Origin: UMGS1933 sp045593405
GTDB lineage: Bacteria; Bacillota; Clostridia; TANB77; CAG-508
DNA length: 64,000 nucleotides
Direction: 5' to 3'
Assembly (NCBI GenBank): GCA_045593405.1
Contig: JAZNWN010000003.1
Coordinates: 62,001 to 126,000, forward strand
Under the pieces are notes generated by a model, which was given only the letters and a program-made list of their open reading frames with translations, was not told the DNA's origin and did no database searches. The position numbers and the translations under genes are program-made. Shown here in pieces: positions 17,597 to 24,815 of the stretch (the stretch's first letter is position 1; the number at the start of each line of letters is the position of its first letter).

Positions 17597-17884
17597 ATGG
17601 AAATAAGTAGAGAAGAAATATTACATATTGCAAAACTTGCAAGCTTAAAAATAAAAGAAGAAGAAATAGAAGAATATAGAAAAAATTTGCAAGATATATT
17701 GAATTTTGCAAATACAATAAATAGTGTAGATACAGACCATTTGGAGGAAACAAATGGAGCAAGTGCGAATATAAACATTTTAAGAGAAGATGAAGTAAAA
17801 AAATTTGAAGACAAAGAAAAATTAATGCAAAATGCACCTGAACAAGAAAACAACATGTTTAAAATACCAAAAGTTTTAAATTAG
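17597..17884 (+). CDS. gatC: Asp-tRNA(Asn)/Glu-tRNA(Gln) amidotransferase subunit C
   Basis: The 95-residue small subunit that stabilises GatAB, which converts misacylated Glu-tRNA(Gln) and Asp-tRNA(Asn). Family features are ISREEILHIAKLASLKI at the start and the LEETNGASANINILREDEV stretch near residue 55. The ATG at 17597 follows AGGAGGAAT; an in-frame ATG at 17537 lies inside the promoter and is rejected. A TGTAGGGG repeat separates it from gatA. Confidence 0.93.
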   Translation: MEISREEILHIAKLASLKIKEEEIEEYRKNLQDILNFANTINSVDTDHLEETNGASANINILREDEVKKFEDKEKLMQNAPEQENNMFKIPKVLN

Positions 17885-17908
17885 TGAAATGAATGATTAT
17901 AAAAAAAT

Positions 17909-17959
17909 GTAGGGGCTAGTCTTGACTAGCCCGCGGGTCTGTCAAGACCGACCCCTATA
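17909..17959. repeat. TGTAGGGG palindrome, copy 4 (between gatC and gatA)
   Basis: TGTAGGGGCTAGTC...GACCGACCCCTATA with CCCGCGGG in the middle. Nearly identical to the copy between gatA and gatB. Confidence 0.85.
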
Positions 17960-17993
17960 ATTATATATTGAAACTACGAAATAGGAGGAAATT

Positions 17994-19448
17994 ATGAATT
18001 TATACGAATTAACAGTTCATGAATTAATAGAAAAATTAGATAAAAATGAAATCACACCAGAGGAAATTACAAAAAGTTATATAGAAAGAATAAATGAAAA
18101 AGAAAAAGATATAAATGCATTTGTAACATTAACAGATAATGAAGCGTTAGAAAAGGCTAAAACCATAGACAGAACTATTTCGAAATTTGCAGGAATTCCA
18201 ATAGGAATAAAAGACAACATTTGTACAAAAGGAGTAAGAACAACATGTAGTTCTAAAATGTTAGAGAATTTTATTTCTCCATATGATGCGACAATAATGA
18301 ACAAAATAGATGCAGAAAATATGATTGTTTTAGGAAAGTTAAATTTGGATGAATTTGCAATGGGTGCATCAACAGAGTATTCTTATTTTGGAACAACAAA
18401 AAATCCATGGAATTTAAATACTGTACCAGGAGGATCATCAGGAGGTAGTGCAGCAGCAGTTGCAGCAGATATGATACCATGGTCAATTGGTTCAGATACA
18501 GGTGGCTCTGTTAGGCAACCAGCATCTCTTTGTGGAGTTGTTGGATTAAAACCTACTTATGGGCTAGTTTCAAGATATGGATTAGTTGCATTTGCATCAT
18601 CACTAGATCAAATTGGTCCTATTACAAAGGATGTTGAAGACTCAGCTATGCTTTTAAATATAATAGCAGGATATGATGAAAAAGACTCAACTTCTGTAGA
18701 AGTACCTAATAAAGATTATACAAAGAATTTAAGAGATGGAGTAAAAGGCTTAAAAATAGGTGTACCAAAAGAATTCTTTGGAGATGGAATAAATAAAGAA
18801 GTGAAAGAATCTATACAAAAAACAATTGAAATTTACAAACAAATGGGAGCAGAAGTAGAAGAATGTACATTAGATATAGCAGATGAAGCTTTAGCAGTAT
18901 ATTACATTATTGGATGTGCAGAAGCAAGCTCAAACCTAGGAAGATTTGACGGAATAAGATATGGTTATAGAACTGAAAACTTTGAAAACTTAAACGATAT
19001 ATTTATAAATTCAAGAAGTGAAGGATTTGGGGCAGAAGTTAAAAGAAGAATAATACTTGGAACTTATGTATTATCATCTGGTTATTACGATGCATACTAC
19101 AAAAAAGCTCAAAAAGTAAGAACCTTTATTAATCAAGAATTTGAAAGATTATTTAAAAAATATGATGTTTTAATAACACCAACATCACCAACGGTAGCAT
19201 ATGAAATTGGAACAAAATCAAAAAATCCATTAGAAATGTATTTAGCAGACCTTTGTACAGTATCATTAAATATAACAGGGCTTCCAGGGATATCAATCCC
19301 ATGTGGAGTAGATAAGCAGGGATTACCAATAGGAATGCAAATAATAGGAAAAAGATTTGATGAAGAAACAATACTAAAAGCCGCATATGCAGCAGAACAA
19401 CAAATTAAATTTAGAGAAAGCTACAAACCGCAATTTAAAAAAATGTAG
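17994..19448 (+). CDS. gatA: Asp-tRNA(Asn)/Glu-tRNA(Gln) amidotransferase subunit A
   Basis: The amidase subunit that releases ammonia from glutamine. The amidase signature GGSSGGSAAAVAADMIPWSIGSDTGGSVRQPAS contains the catalytic cis-Ser and nucleophile Ser, and the catalytic lysine is in GIKDNICTKG. 484 residues, the usual length. AGGAGG precedes the ATG. The stop codon is the TAG within the TGTAGGGG of the next repeat, so the last codons (KKM) reach into the repeat. Confidence 0.96.
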   Translation: MNLYELTVHELIEKLDKNEITPEEITKSYIERINEKEKDINAFVTLTDNEALEKAKTIDRTISKFAGIPIGIKDNICTKGVRTTCSSKMLENFISPYDATIMNKIDAENMIVLGKLNLDEFAMGASTEYSYFGTTKNPWNLNTVPGGSSGGSAAAVAADMIPWSIGSDTGGSVRQPASLCGVVGLKPTYGLVSRYGLVAFASSLDQIGPITKDVEDSAMLLNIIAGYDEKDSTSVEVPNKDYTKNLRDGVKGLKIGVPKEFFGDGINKEVKESIQKTIEIYKQMGAEVEECTLDIADEALAVYYIIGCAEASSNLGRFDGIRYGYRTENFENLNDIFINSRSEGFGAEVKRRIILGTYVLSSGYYDAYYKKAQKVRTFINQEFERLFKKYDVLITPTSPTVAYEIGTKSKNPLEMYLADLCTVSLNITGLPGISIPCGVDKQGLPIGMQIIGKRFDEETILKAAYAAEQQIKFRESYKPQFKKM

Positions 19449-19495
19449 GGGCTAGTCTTGACTAGCCCGCGGGTCTGTCAAGACCGACCTCTACA
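19444..19495. repeat. TGTAGGGG palindrome, copy 5 (supplies the gatA stop codon)
   Basis: The same element as copy 4, ending GACCGACCTCTACA. The TAG of TGTAG is the gatA stop. Confidence 0.85.
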
Positions 19496-19517
19496 AAATT
19501 AAAAAAGGAGAAAATTT

Positions 19518-20948
19518 ATGTCAAGAGAAGATTATGAAGCTATAATAGGACTAGAAGTACATGCAGAACTATCAACAGAAACAAAAATATTTTGTTCATG
19601 TCCCACAGAATTTGGTGGAAAACCAAATACACAAGTATGTCCAGTATGTATGGCAATGCCAGGAGCTCTGCCAGTATTAAATAAAAAAGTAGTAGAATAT
19701 GCAGTAAAAGCAGGACTTGCAATAAACTGTGAAATTACACCTATCAGTAAAAATGATAGGAAAAATTATTTCTATCCAGATTTACCAAAATCTTATCAAA
19801 TATCACAATTTGATAAGCCTTTATGTGTAGGTGGGAATGTAGAAATTGAAACAGAAAATGGTGCAAAAAAAATAGGAATTATAAGAATTCACATAGAAGA
19901 AGACGCAGGAAAATTAAACCATGATGATTATGGAAGAAATTCACTTGTGGACTTAAATAGAGCAGGAGTTCCATTAATTGAAATTGTATCAGAACCAGAT
20001 TTAAGATCAAGCAAAGAGGCAGATACATATCTGAAAAAATTAAAATCTATTTTGCAATATATTGAAGTATCAGACTGTAAAATGGAAGAAGGATCTTTTA
20101 GAGCAGACGTAAATGTTTCTGTACACAAAAAAGGAGAACCATGGGGTAAAAGAACAGAAATGAAAAACATGAGTTCATTTAGGTCAATAACAAGAGCCAT
20201 AGACTATGAAATAGAAAGACAAATAGATGTAGTAGAAAATGGTGGAATGATAGAACAAGAAACATTAAGATGGGACGAAGTATCTGGAAAAACATTTACA
20301 ATGAGAAGCAAAGAAAATGCACAAGATTATAGATATTTTCCAGAACCAGATTTAGGAATAATAGAAATTTCTGAAGAGTGGAAAGAGGAAATTAGAAAAA
20401 GCTTACCAGAAATGCCAGAAGAAAGAAAAGTAAGATATATGGAAGAATTAAAACTTCCAGAATATGATAGCAATATAATAGTATCCTCAAAATATTTATC
20501 AGACTTTTTTGAAGCAGCAATAAAGGTATGCAAAAATCCAAAGTCAGTAAGTAACTGGATTATGACAGATATAATAAGAGTGCAAAATGAGGAAGGCCTA
20601 GAAGAAATGCCATTTACAGCTGAACAGTTAGGAAAGTTAATACTTTTAATAGACAAAGGAACAATAAGCAGTAGTATAGCTAAAAAAGTGTTTGAAGAAC
20701 TATTAGAGGAGCCACGTGACCCAGAACAAATAATAAAAGAAAAAGGATGGGTACAAATATCTGATGAAGGTGCAATAAAAGAAGTTGTATTAAAAATATT
20801 AGAAGCAAATCCACAATCCATAGCAGATTATAAAGCAGGAAGAGATAGAGCATTAGGATTTCTAGTAGGACAAGCAATGAAAGAAACAAAAGGGAAAGCA
20901 AATCCACAATTATTAAATAAGTTATTTTTAGAGGAATTAAGGAAATAA
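19518..20948 (+). CDS. gatB: Asp-tRNA(Asn)/Glu-tRNA(Gln) amidotransferase subunit B
   Basis: The tRNA-binding kinase-like subunit, which activates the misacylated amino acid. It begins YEAIIGLEVHAELST, with the zinc-binding cysteines in FCSCPTEFG and CPVCMAMPGALPVLN. RKNYFYPDLPKSYQISQFD and HIEEDAGKL mark the cradle domain, and the C-terminal YqeY-like tail (from about 410) ends GKANPQLLNKLFLEEL. 476 residues. AAAGGAG precedes the ATG. It is the last gene of gatCAB; a separate promoter for the next small gene starts two bases after its stop. Confidence 0.96.
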   Translation: MSREDYEAIIGLEVHAELSTETKIFCSCPTEFGGKPNTQVCPVCMAMPGALPVLNKKVVEYAVKAGLAINCEITPISKNDRKNYFYPDLPKSYQISQFDKPLCVGGNVEIETENGAKKIGIIRIHIEEDAGKLNHDDYGRNSLVDLNRAGVPLIEIVSEPDLRSSKEADTYLKKLKSILQYIEVSDCKMEEGSFRADVNVSVHKKGEPWGKRTEMKNMSSFRSITRAIDYEIERQIDVVENGGMIEQETLRWDEVSGKTFTMRSKENAQDYRYFPEPDLGIIEISEEWKEEIRKSLPEMPEERKVRYMEELKLPEYDSNIIVSSKYLSDFFEAAIKVCKNPKSVSNWIMTDIIRVQNEEGLEEMPFTAEQLGKLILLIDKGTISSSIAKKVFEELLEEPRDPEQIIKEKGWVQISDEGAIKEVVLKILEANPQSIADYKAGRDRALGFLVGQAMKETKGKANPQLLNKLFLEELRK

Positions 20949-20949
20949 A

Positions 20950-20978
20950 TTGACAAAATCAAAGAAATGTGTTAACAT
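20950..20978 (+). promoter_or_regulatory. Promoter of the glycine-rich peptide gene
   Basis: TTGACA, 17 bases, TAACAT, starting immediately after the gatB stop. A small hairpin (AGCAC...GTGCT) follows before the ribosome binding site. Confidence 0.65.
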
Positions 20979-21028
20979 AATAAATGCAGCACGTTTTGTG
21001 CTAGCTTTATTAAAAGGAGATACAGCTT

Positions 21029-21118
21029 ATGAGCAAGGGTTCTAAAGGTGGACACGGTCCTTCTGGCAGCACCAAGGGTGGTACCCATAATGGTGGCGAT
21101 CCTATTCGTGGCAAGTAA
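21029..21118 (+). CDS. 29-residue glycine-rich peptide, unknown
   Basis: Not recognised. The reading frame MSKGSKGGHGPSGSTK-GGTHNGGDPIRGK is preceded by AAAAGGAGA at eight bases, has its own TTGACA promoter and ends at a perfect terminator hairpin. It has ten glycines, several Ser, Thr and His, no hydrophobic stretch and no cysteine. Codon use departs sharply from the rest of the window: GGT and GGC dominate, with AGC, ACC and CCT, where neighbours use GGA, AGA and ACA. This suggests either very high expression or recent arrival. The strong signals on both sides support a real gene; an RNA with a role of its own is the main alternative. Confidence 0.65.
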   Translation: MSKGSKGGHGPSGSTKGGTHNGGDPIRGK

Positions 21119-21130
21119 TTCTCCAGCACG

Positions 21131-21156
21131 AGGCACAGGTATACCTGTGCCTTTTA
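21131..21156 (+). terminator. Terminator of the glycine-rich peptide gene
   Basis: Perfect arms AGGCACAGGTA / TACCTGTGCCT followed by TTT. Confidence 0.9.
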
Positions 21157-21158
21157 TA

Positions 21159-21401
21159 TTATTTAAAGAGTTTATCAATTGAAAATCCACATATAAAAAA
21201 AGCTACAACACAAGTTAAGCTTAACTTAAATAAATTTAAACCACTTAAATATGCAACATGTGAAATTGGATATGTATTATATAAAGCAAGAATATAAACT
21301 GCAAGTAAAGCAATAATTAGAGAAATCTTAAACCCAGTAATCATAATATTAATAATTTTTTTATCTATAGTTTTTATATCATTAAAAAAAGTTTTTATCA
21401 T
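21159..21401 (-). CDS. Small membrane protein with two spans, unknown
   Basis: 80 residues, not recognised. Two membrane segments (about 20-42, MITGFKISLIIALLAVYILALY, and 57-74, LFKLSLTCVVAFFICGF) follow a short basic N-terminus, so both ends are probably inside. TAGGAGG eight bases before the ATG makes it a credible gene. Its position downstream of rpsT on the same strand, beyond a repeat element, says little about its role. Confidence 0.65.
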   Translation of the reverse strand: MIKTFFNDIKTIDKKIINIMITGFKISLIIALLAVYILALYNTYPISHVAYLSGLNLFKLSLTCVVAFFICGFSIDKLFK

Positions 21402-21499
21402 TTGTAAAACCTCCTATATAAAAATAGTAACATATTTTTATTCATAAAATCAAAGGTAATTTTAGGTAATAAGTAGTTTCTAAAATGATATAAAGACAT

Positions 21500-21646
21500 C
21501 CGCCAAATCTCGTCGGAGCTTATATATTTGCATTTTTATCGTTGCCCCACCCAAGAAAATGTAATTCACTTCCGTTCAAACATTTTCTAAGACGGTCACC
21601 CCGGAGTCGCTCAAAAAATAAAATATATAAGCTCCTGCGTTTGGCT
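21500..21646 (-). repeat. ~145-base palindromic element, copy 2
   Basis: Inverted relative to copies 1 and 3. Ends CCGCCAAATCTCGTCGGAGC and GCTCCTGCGTTTGGC; the centre carries GAAAATGTAATTCACTTCC...CAAACATTTTC, matching copy 3 almost base for base on the other strand. Confidence 0.8.
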
Positions 21647-21662
21647 ATTTTAATAATAAAAA

Positions 21663-21690
21663 TAAAAGCCAGTGATTTTATTCACTGGCA
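21663..21690 (-). terminator. Terminator of rpsT
   Basis: On the minus strand the arms GCCAGTGA / TCACTGGC are followed by TTTTATTTTT. Confidence 0.85.
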
Positions 21691-21695
21691 AGGCT

Positions 21696-21962
21696 TTAAG
21701 CACCTATTTTGTTTAATTTTTTAGCTATATTAGATTTTTTTCTAGAAGCAGTATTTGCTTTTAGAACACCTTTTGAGCAAGCTGTATCAATTTTTTGAGT
21801 TGCAACTCTTAAAAGTTCTTCAGCTTTTTCTTTATTACCTTCTGCAACAGCAGCTTCAAATTTTCTAACAGCTGTTTTATATTCAGATTTAATCATATTA
21901 TTTTGCAATGTTTTTTTCTCAATAACACTAACTCTTTTTATTGCTGATTTAATATTTGGCAT
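21696..21962 (-). CDS. rpsT: 30S ribosomal protein bS20
   Basis: 88 residues, a helical 16S-rRNA-binding protein of the small subunit. It starts MPNIKSAIKRVSVIEKKTLQNNMIKSEYKTAVRKFEAAV and ends with the typical LKANTASRKKSNIAKKLNKI. Alternating Lys/Arg helices and length match the family. GGGAGGTG precedes the ATG. It is monocistronic, with its own terminator. Confidence 0.96.
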   Translation of the reverse strand: MPNIKSAIKRVSVIEKKTLQNNMIKSEYKTAVRKFEAAVAEGNKEKAEELLRVATQKIDTACSKGVLKANTASRKKSNIAKKLNKIGA

Positions 21963-22105
21963 TTTAGCACCTCCCTAAAGTAAAAATAAATAATCACTTT
22001 TTCCATTTTAGCATAATAAATACAAATTTGCAAGCAAATTTCAAAAAAACATACCATAATTTCCTAAAAATAATAATTTAGATGAGAGATACTTATGGTG
22101 ATAAT

Positions 22106-22138
22106 TGTAGGGGTCGCCCTGGAGTGCGACCCCCTACA
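22106..22138. repeat. TGTAGGGG palindrome, copy 6 (compact)
   Basis: TGTAGGGGTCGC / GCGACCCCCTACA, a nearly perfect short hairpin upstream of the dgt-like gene. Confidence 0.85.
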
Positions 22139-22249
22139 AATTACGCCGTAGGTTTTTATCCTATAAATTATTATTTATTAAAGTATGTAGTAACGAATTA
22201 TCTTTACATTTCTAAGGAAATTTTATATAATAATATTCGAGGCGATAAA

Positions 22250-23416
22250 ATGAATGAGATTTTATTAAAAGCAAAAGGAAATATGTTATTAAAAGAAAAA
22301 GACCTATCTGAATATGCATGTAAATCTGAAGATGGAATATGGCTAAAAGAGGATGAAGAAGATATAAGACCAATATTTTATAGAGATATAGATAGAATTA
22401 TACATTCATCAGGTTATACAAGATATATAGATAAAACTCAAGTTTACTCTTTTGTACAAAATGACCATATAACAAGAAGAGTTTTACATGTTCAATTAGT
22501 AGCAAAAATTGCAAGAACAATAGGAAGAAGTCTTAGACTGAATGAAGATTTAATAGAGGCAATGGCATTAGGACATGATATAGGGCATACTCCATTTGGT
22601 CATAAAGGAGAAAGTATATTAAATGACATATGCAAAGAAGAAAATATAGGAGCCTTTTGTCATAATGCACAAAGTGTAAGAGAATTACAAACAATGGAGG
22701 GACTAAATATTAGTCTTCAAACTTTAGATGGGATTTTAGCACATAATGGGGAGATTTTAATAAATAAATATACATATAATCCAAATAAAACTAGAGAAGA
22801 ATTTGAACTGGATTTAAAGAATGCTCTTCAAATAGATAATTATAGTAAGCAAATAAGACCAATGACATTAGAAGGATGTGTAGTAAGGTTATCAGATATA
22901 CTTGCATATATAGGTAGAGACATTGAAGATGCAATAAAAGTTGGTGTAATACAAAGAGAAGATATACCAAAAGAGGTAACTAAATTACTTGGAAATACAA
23001 ATTCTACCATAGTAGATACATTAATTAAAGATGTAATTTTAAATAGTTATGATAAACCATATTTAAAGTTTTCAGATGAAGTTTTTGAAGCATTAATGAA
23101 ATTAAAGGACTGGAACTATAAAACTATATATGAATCAGATGTGGCAAATAAGAATTATGAAAAAATTGATAAATTATTTAAACCTTTGTATAATAAATAT
23201 CTTGAAAAACTACAAACAGAAGAATATAAAATTTTAAAAGGGAAAGATGCATCTGAAAGAAATTTGTATGAATTTATTAATAAAATGTCTGAATATCCAG
23301 ACTTTAATTTAAAAAGGGCAGTTATAGACTATATTGCAGGACAAACAGATAATTTTTTCTTGAATGAATGTAAAAAATATTTAGGACTAGAAGATGTAGA
23401 CAAATTATACAAATAA
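22250..23416 (+). CDS. dGTP triphosphohydrolase-like HD protein
   Basis: An HD-domain nucleotide hydrolase of the dGTPase family, which cleaves dNTPs to nucleoside and tripolyphosphate. 388 residues from this start. Metal ligands are visible in NDHITRRVLHVQLVAKIA (first His), ALGHDIGHTPFGHKGE (HD pair) and FCHNAQSVRELQ; the family stretch GILAHNGE and RLSDILAYIGRDIEDAI follow. The ATG at 22250 with GAGGCGAT upstream replaces a longer frame from 22082 that would be translated through the TGTAGGGG repeat. Confidence 0.88.
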   Translation: MNEILLKAKGNMLLKEKDLSEYACKSEDGIWLKEDEEDIRPIFYRDIDRIIHSSGYTRYIDKTQVYSFVQNDHITRRVLHVQLVAKIARTIGRSLRLNEDLIEAMALGHDIGHTPFGHKGESILNDICKEENIGAFCHNAQSVRELQTMEGLNISLQTLDGILAHNGEILINKYTYNPNKTREEFELDLKNALQIDNYSKQIRPMTLEGCVVRLSDILAYIGRDIEDAIKVGVIQREDIPKEVTKLLGNTNSTIVDTLIKDVILNSYDKPYLKFSDEVFEALMKLKDWNYKTIYESDVANKNYEKIDKLFKPLYNKYLEKLQTEEYKILKGKDASERNLYEFINKMSEYPDFNLKRAVIDYIAGQTDNFFLNECKKYLGLEDVDKLYK

Positions 23417-23478
23417 AACAAAAATTACATAAATTATTCAAAAAAGGAATATACTACTAAATGATAATAATTTTTAAA

Positions 23479-23536
23479 TGTAGGGTCGATTTTAATCGCC
23501 CGTGCTTCGAAGAACGGGCGAACAAGTTCGCCCCTA
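23479..23536. repeat. TGTAGGGG-type palindrome, copy 7 (diverged)
   Basis: TGTAGGGTCGATTTTAATCGCCCGTGCTTCGAAGAACGGGCGAAC...GCCCCTA: two inner hairpins (CGAT/ATCG; CCCGT/ACGGG) within the usual ends. Confidence 0.7.
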
Positions 23537-23588
23537 AAAAATGTATTGCAAATTATTATTTATATTTGTATTTAGGGGTATATATTTT

Positions 23589-23825
23589 ATGGAAAAACTT
23601 GATTTAGAATTAATAAAAAGTGTAATAGAAACAAAAAGAGATTTAGAAAATGCCACTAAAAATTTTGAGATTGCAGAAGCGGAGTTAATAGACTATTATT
23701 CATATCAAATAAAAGCGAATAAAGCAAAATTTAGTTATTTAATAAAGGAAGCAAAAGAAAAAGGCTATGAGCTGGACATGATAAATGAATTAAAAATAAA
23801 AATACAAGAAAAACAAGCAATTTAA
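23589..23825 (+). CDS. yaaL: YaaL-like protein (DUF2508)
   Basis: 78 residues, mostly helical (MEKLDLELIKSVIETKRDLENATKNFEIAEAELIDYYSYQIKANKAKFSYLIKEAKEKG). It resembles DUF2508/YaaL proteins, which in Bacillus lie next to bofA; the same neighbour here strengthens the call. Function unknown. The ATG at 23589 was chosen as the first codon giving the family start; AGGGGT lies 15 bases upstream, so initiation looks weak. Confidence 0.75.
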   Translation: MEKLDLELIKSVIETKRDLENATKNFEIAEAELIDYYSYQIKANKAKFSYLIKEAKEKGYELDMINELKIKIQEKQAI

Positions 23826-23937
23826 AAGTAATATTTATTATAAACAATCATAAAAATATAAAGGACAGGTTTAATAAAGATGATTGTAGAGGGCGAATAA
23901 TTGCGTTCAAAAATCAAACAAAAAAGGAGAGATTTTA

Positions 23938-24200
23938 TGGGATTAACTAACATATTAATAGTTATAGGATGTGCATTAGCAATTTTTATAGTAGGAAAAA
24001 TATTTTTATTTCCAATAAAAAAAATATTAAAACTAGTATTTAATACTGTTACAGGTGGAGCAATAATATACATAATAAATTTAGTAGGAGCAAACTTTGG
24101 ATTGCATATAGGTTTAAACATAATAACATCACTTGTAGTAGGAATACTTGGAATACCAGGAGCAATACTTTTAATAGTTTTAAAACTTATAATAGGATAA
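23938..24200 (+). CDS. bofA: Pro-sigmaK processing inhibitor BofA
   Basis: 87 residues, an integral membrane protein that in Bacillus holds the SpoIVFB protease inactive until the forespore signal arrives. Hydrophobic throughout, with the family end VNTITSLVVGILGIPGAI-like stretch (here NIITSLVVGILGIPGAILLIVLKLI) and the internal GGAIIYIINLVG. AAAAGGAGAG precedes the ATG at 23938. The signalling protease SpoIVB that relieves this block is encoded 36 kb further on. Confidence 0.9.
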
Positions 24201-24228
24201 AATTAATTCATATTTTCTAAAAAAATAT

Positions 24229-24257
24229 TTGCCAAAAGTTAATAATAATAGTATAAT
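24229..24257 (+). promoter_or_regulatory. SigA-type promoter of hpt-uvrC
   Basis: TTGCCA, 17 bases, TATAAT, 39 bases before the hpt start. Confidence 0.85.
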
Positions 24258-24296
24258 AAATGACATAGTTAAATTTAAATAAAGGGGTAATAAAAA

Positions 24297-24815
24297 ATGG
24301 AAGAACTAAAAGTATTAATCGATGAAAAAACTTTACAAAAAAAAATTGAAGAACTTGCAAAGAAAATTATGAAGGATTACCAAGGAAAAGAATTAACATT
24401 CATATGTATTTTAAAAGGTTCAGCTATATTTGCTGTTGATCTTGCAAAAAAAATAAAAAACAATATACAATTTGAATTCATTAGGGTTTCTAGTTATGGA
24501 GATAGTACAGTAAGCTCTGGAAAAGTTACAATGAAATTAGATTTACAAGATAGTATAGAAGGAAAAGATGTAATTATTATTGAAGATATTGTTGATACAG
24601 GTAGAACTTTAACATACTTAAGAGATTATTTGAAAGATAAAAAACCAGCAAGTTTAAAAATTTGTACTTTATTAGATAAAAAAGAAAGAAGAGAATTTGA
24701 TATTGAACCAGATTATACAGCATTTGTTATACCAGACAAATTTGTTGTAGGATATGGTTTGGATTATGAAGAAAATTATAGAAATCTTCCATTTGTAGGA
24801 TATTTTGATGTTTAA
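24297..24815 (+). CDS. hpt: Hypoxanthine phosphoribosyltransferase
   Basis: A purine-salvage enzyme that joins hypoxanthine or guanine to PRPP. 172 residues. FICILKGSAIFAVDLAKKI is the N-terminal active-site loop, VIIIEDIVDTGRTLTYL the PRPP-binding motif, and FVVGYGLDYEENYRNLPFVG the base-binding C-terminus. AAAGGGGT lies before the ATG. It overlaps uvrC by eight bases, so both are made from one transcript. Confidence 0.95.
   Translation: MEELKVLIDEKTLQKKIEELAKKIMKDYQGKELTFICILKGSAIFAVDLAKKIKNNIQFEFIRVSSYGDSTVSSGKVTMKLDLQDSIEGKDVIIIEDIVDTGRTLTYLRDYLKDKKPASLKICTLLDKKERREFDIEPDYTAFVIPDKFVVGYGLDYEENYRNLPFVGYFDV

Noticed and set aside
22082..22249. N-terminal extension of the dgt-like protein
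   Set aside because: It would be translated through a TGTAGGGG repeat; the family start fits the ATG at 22250.
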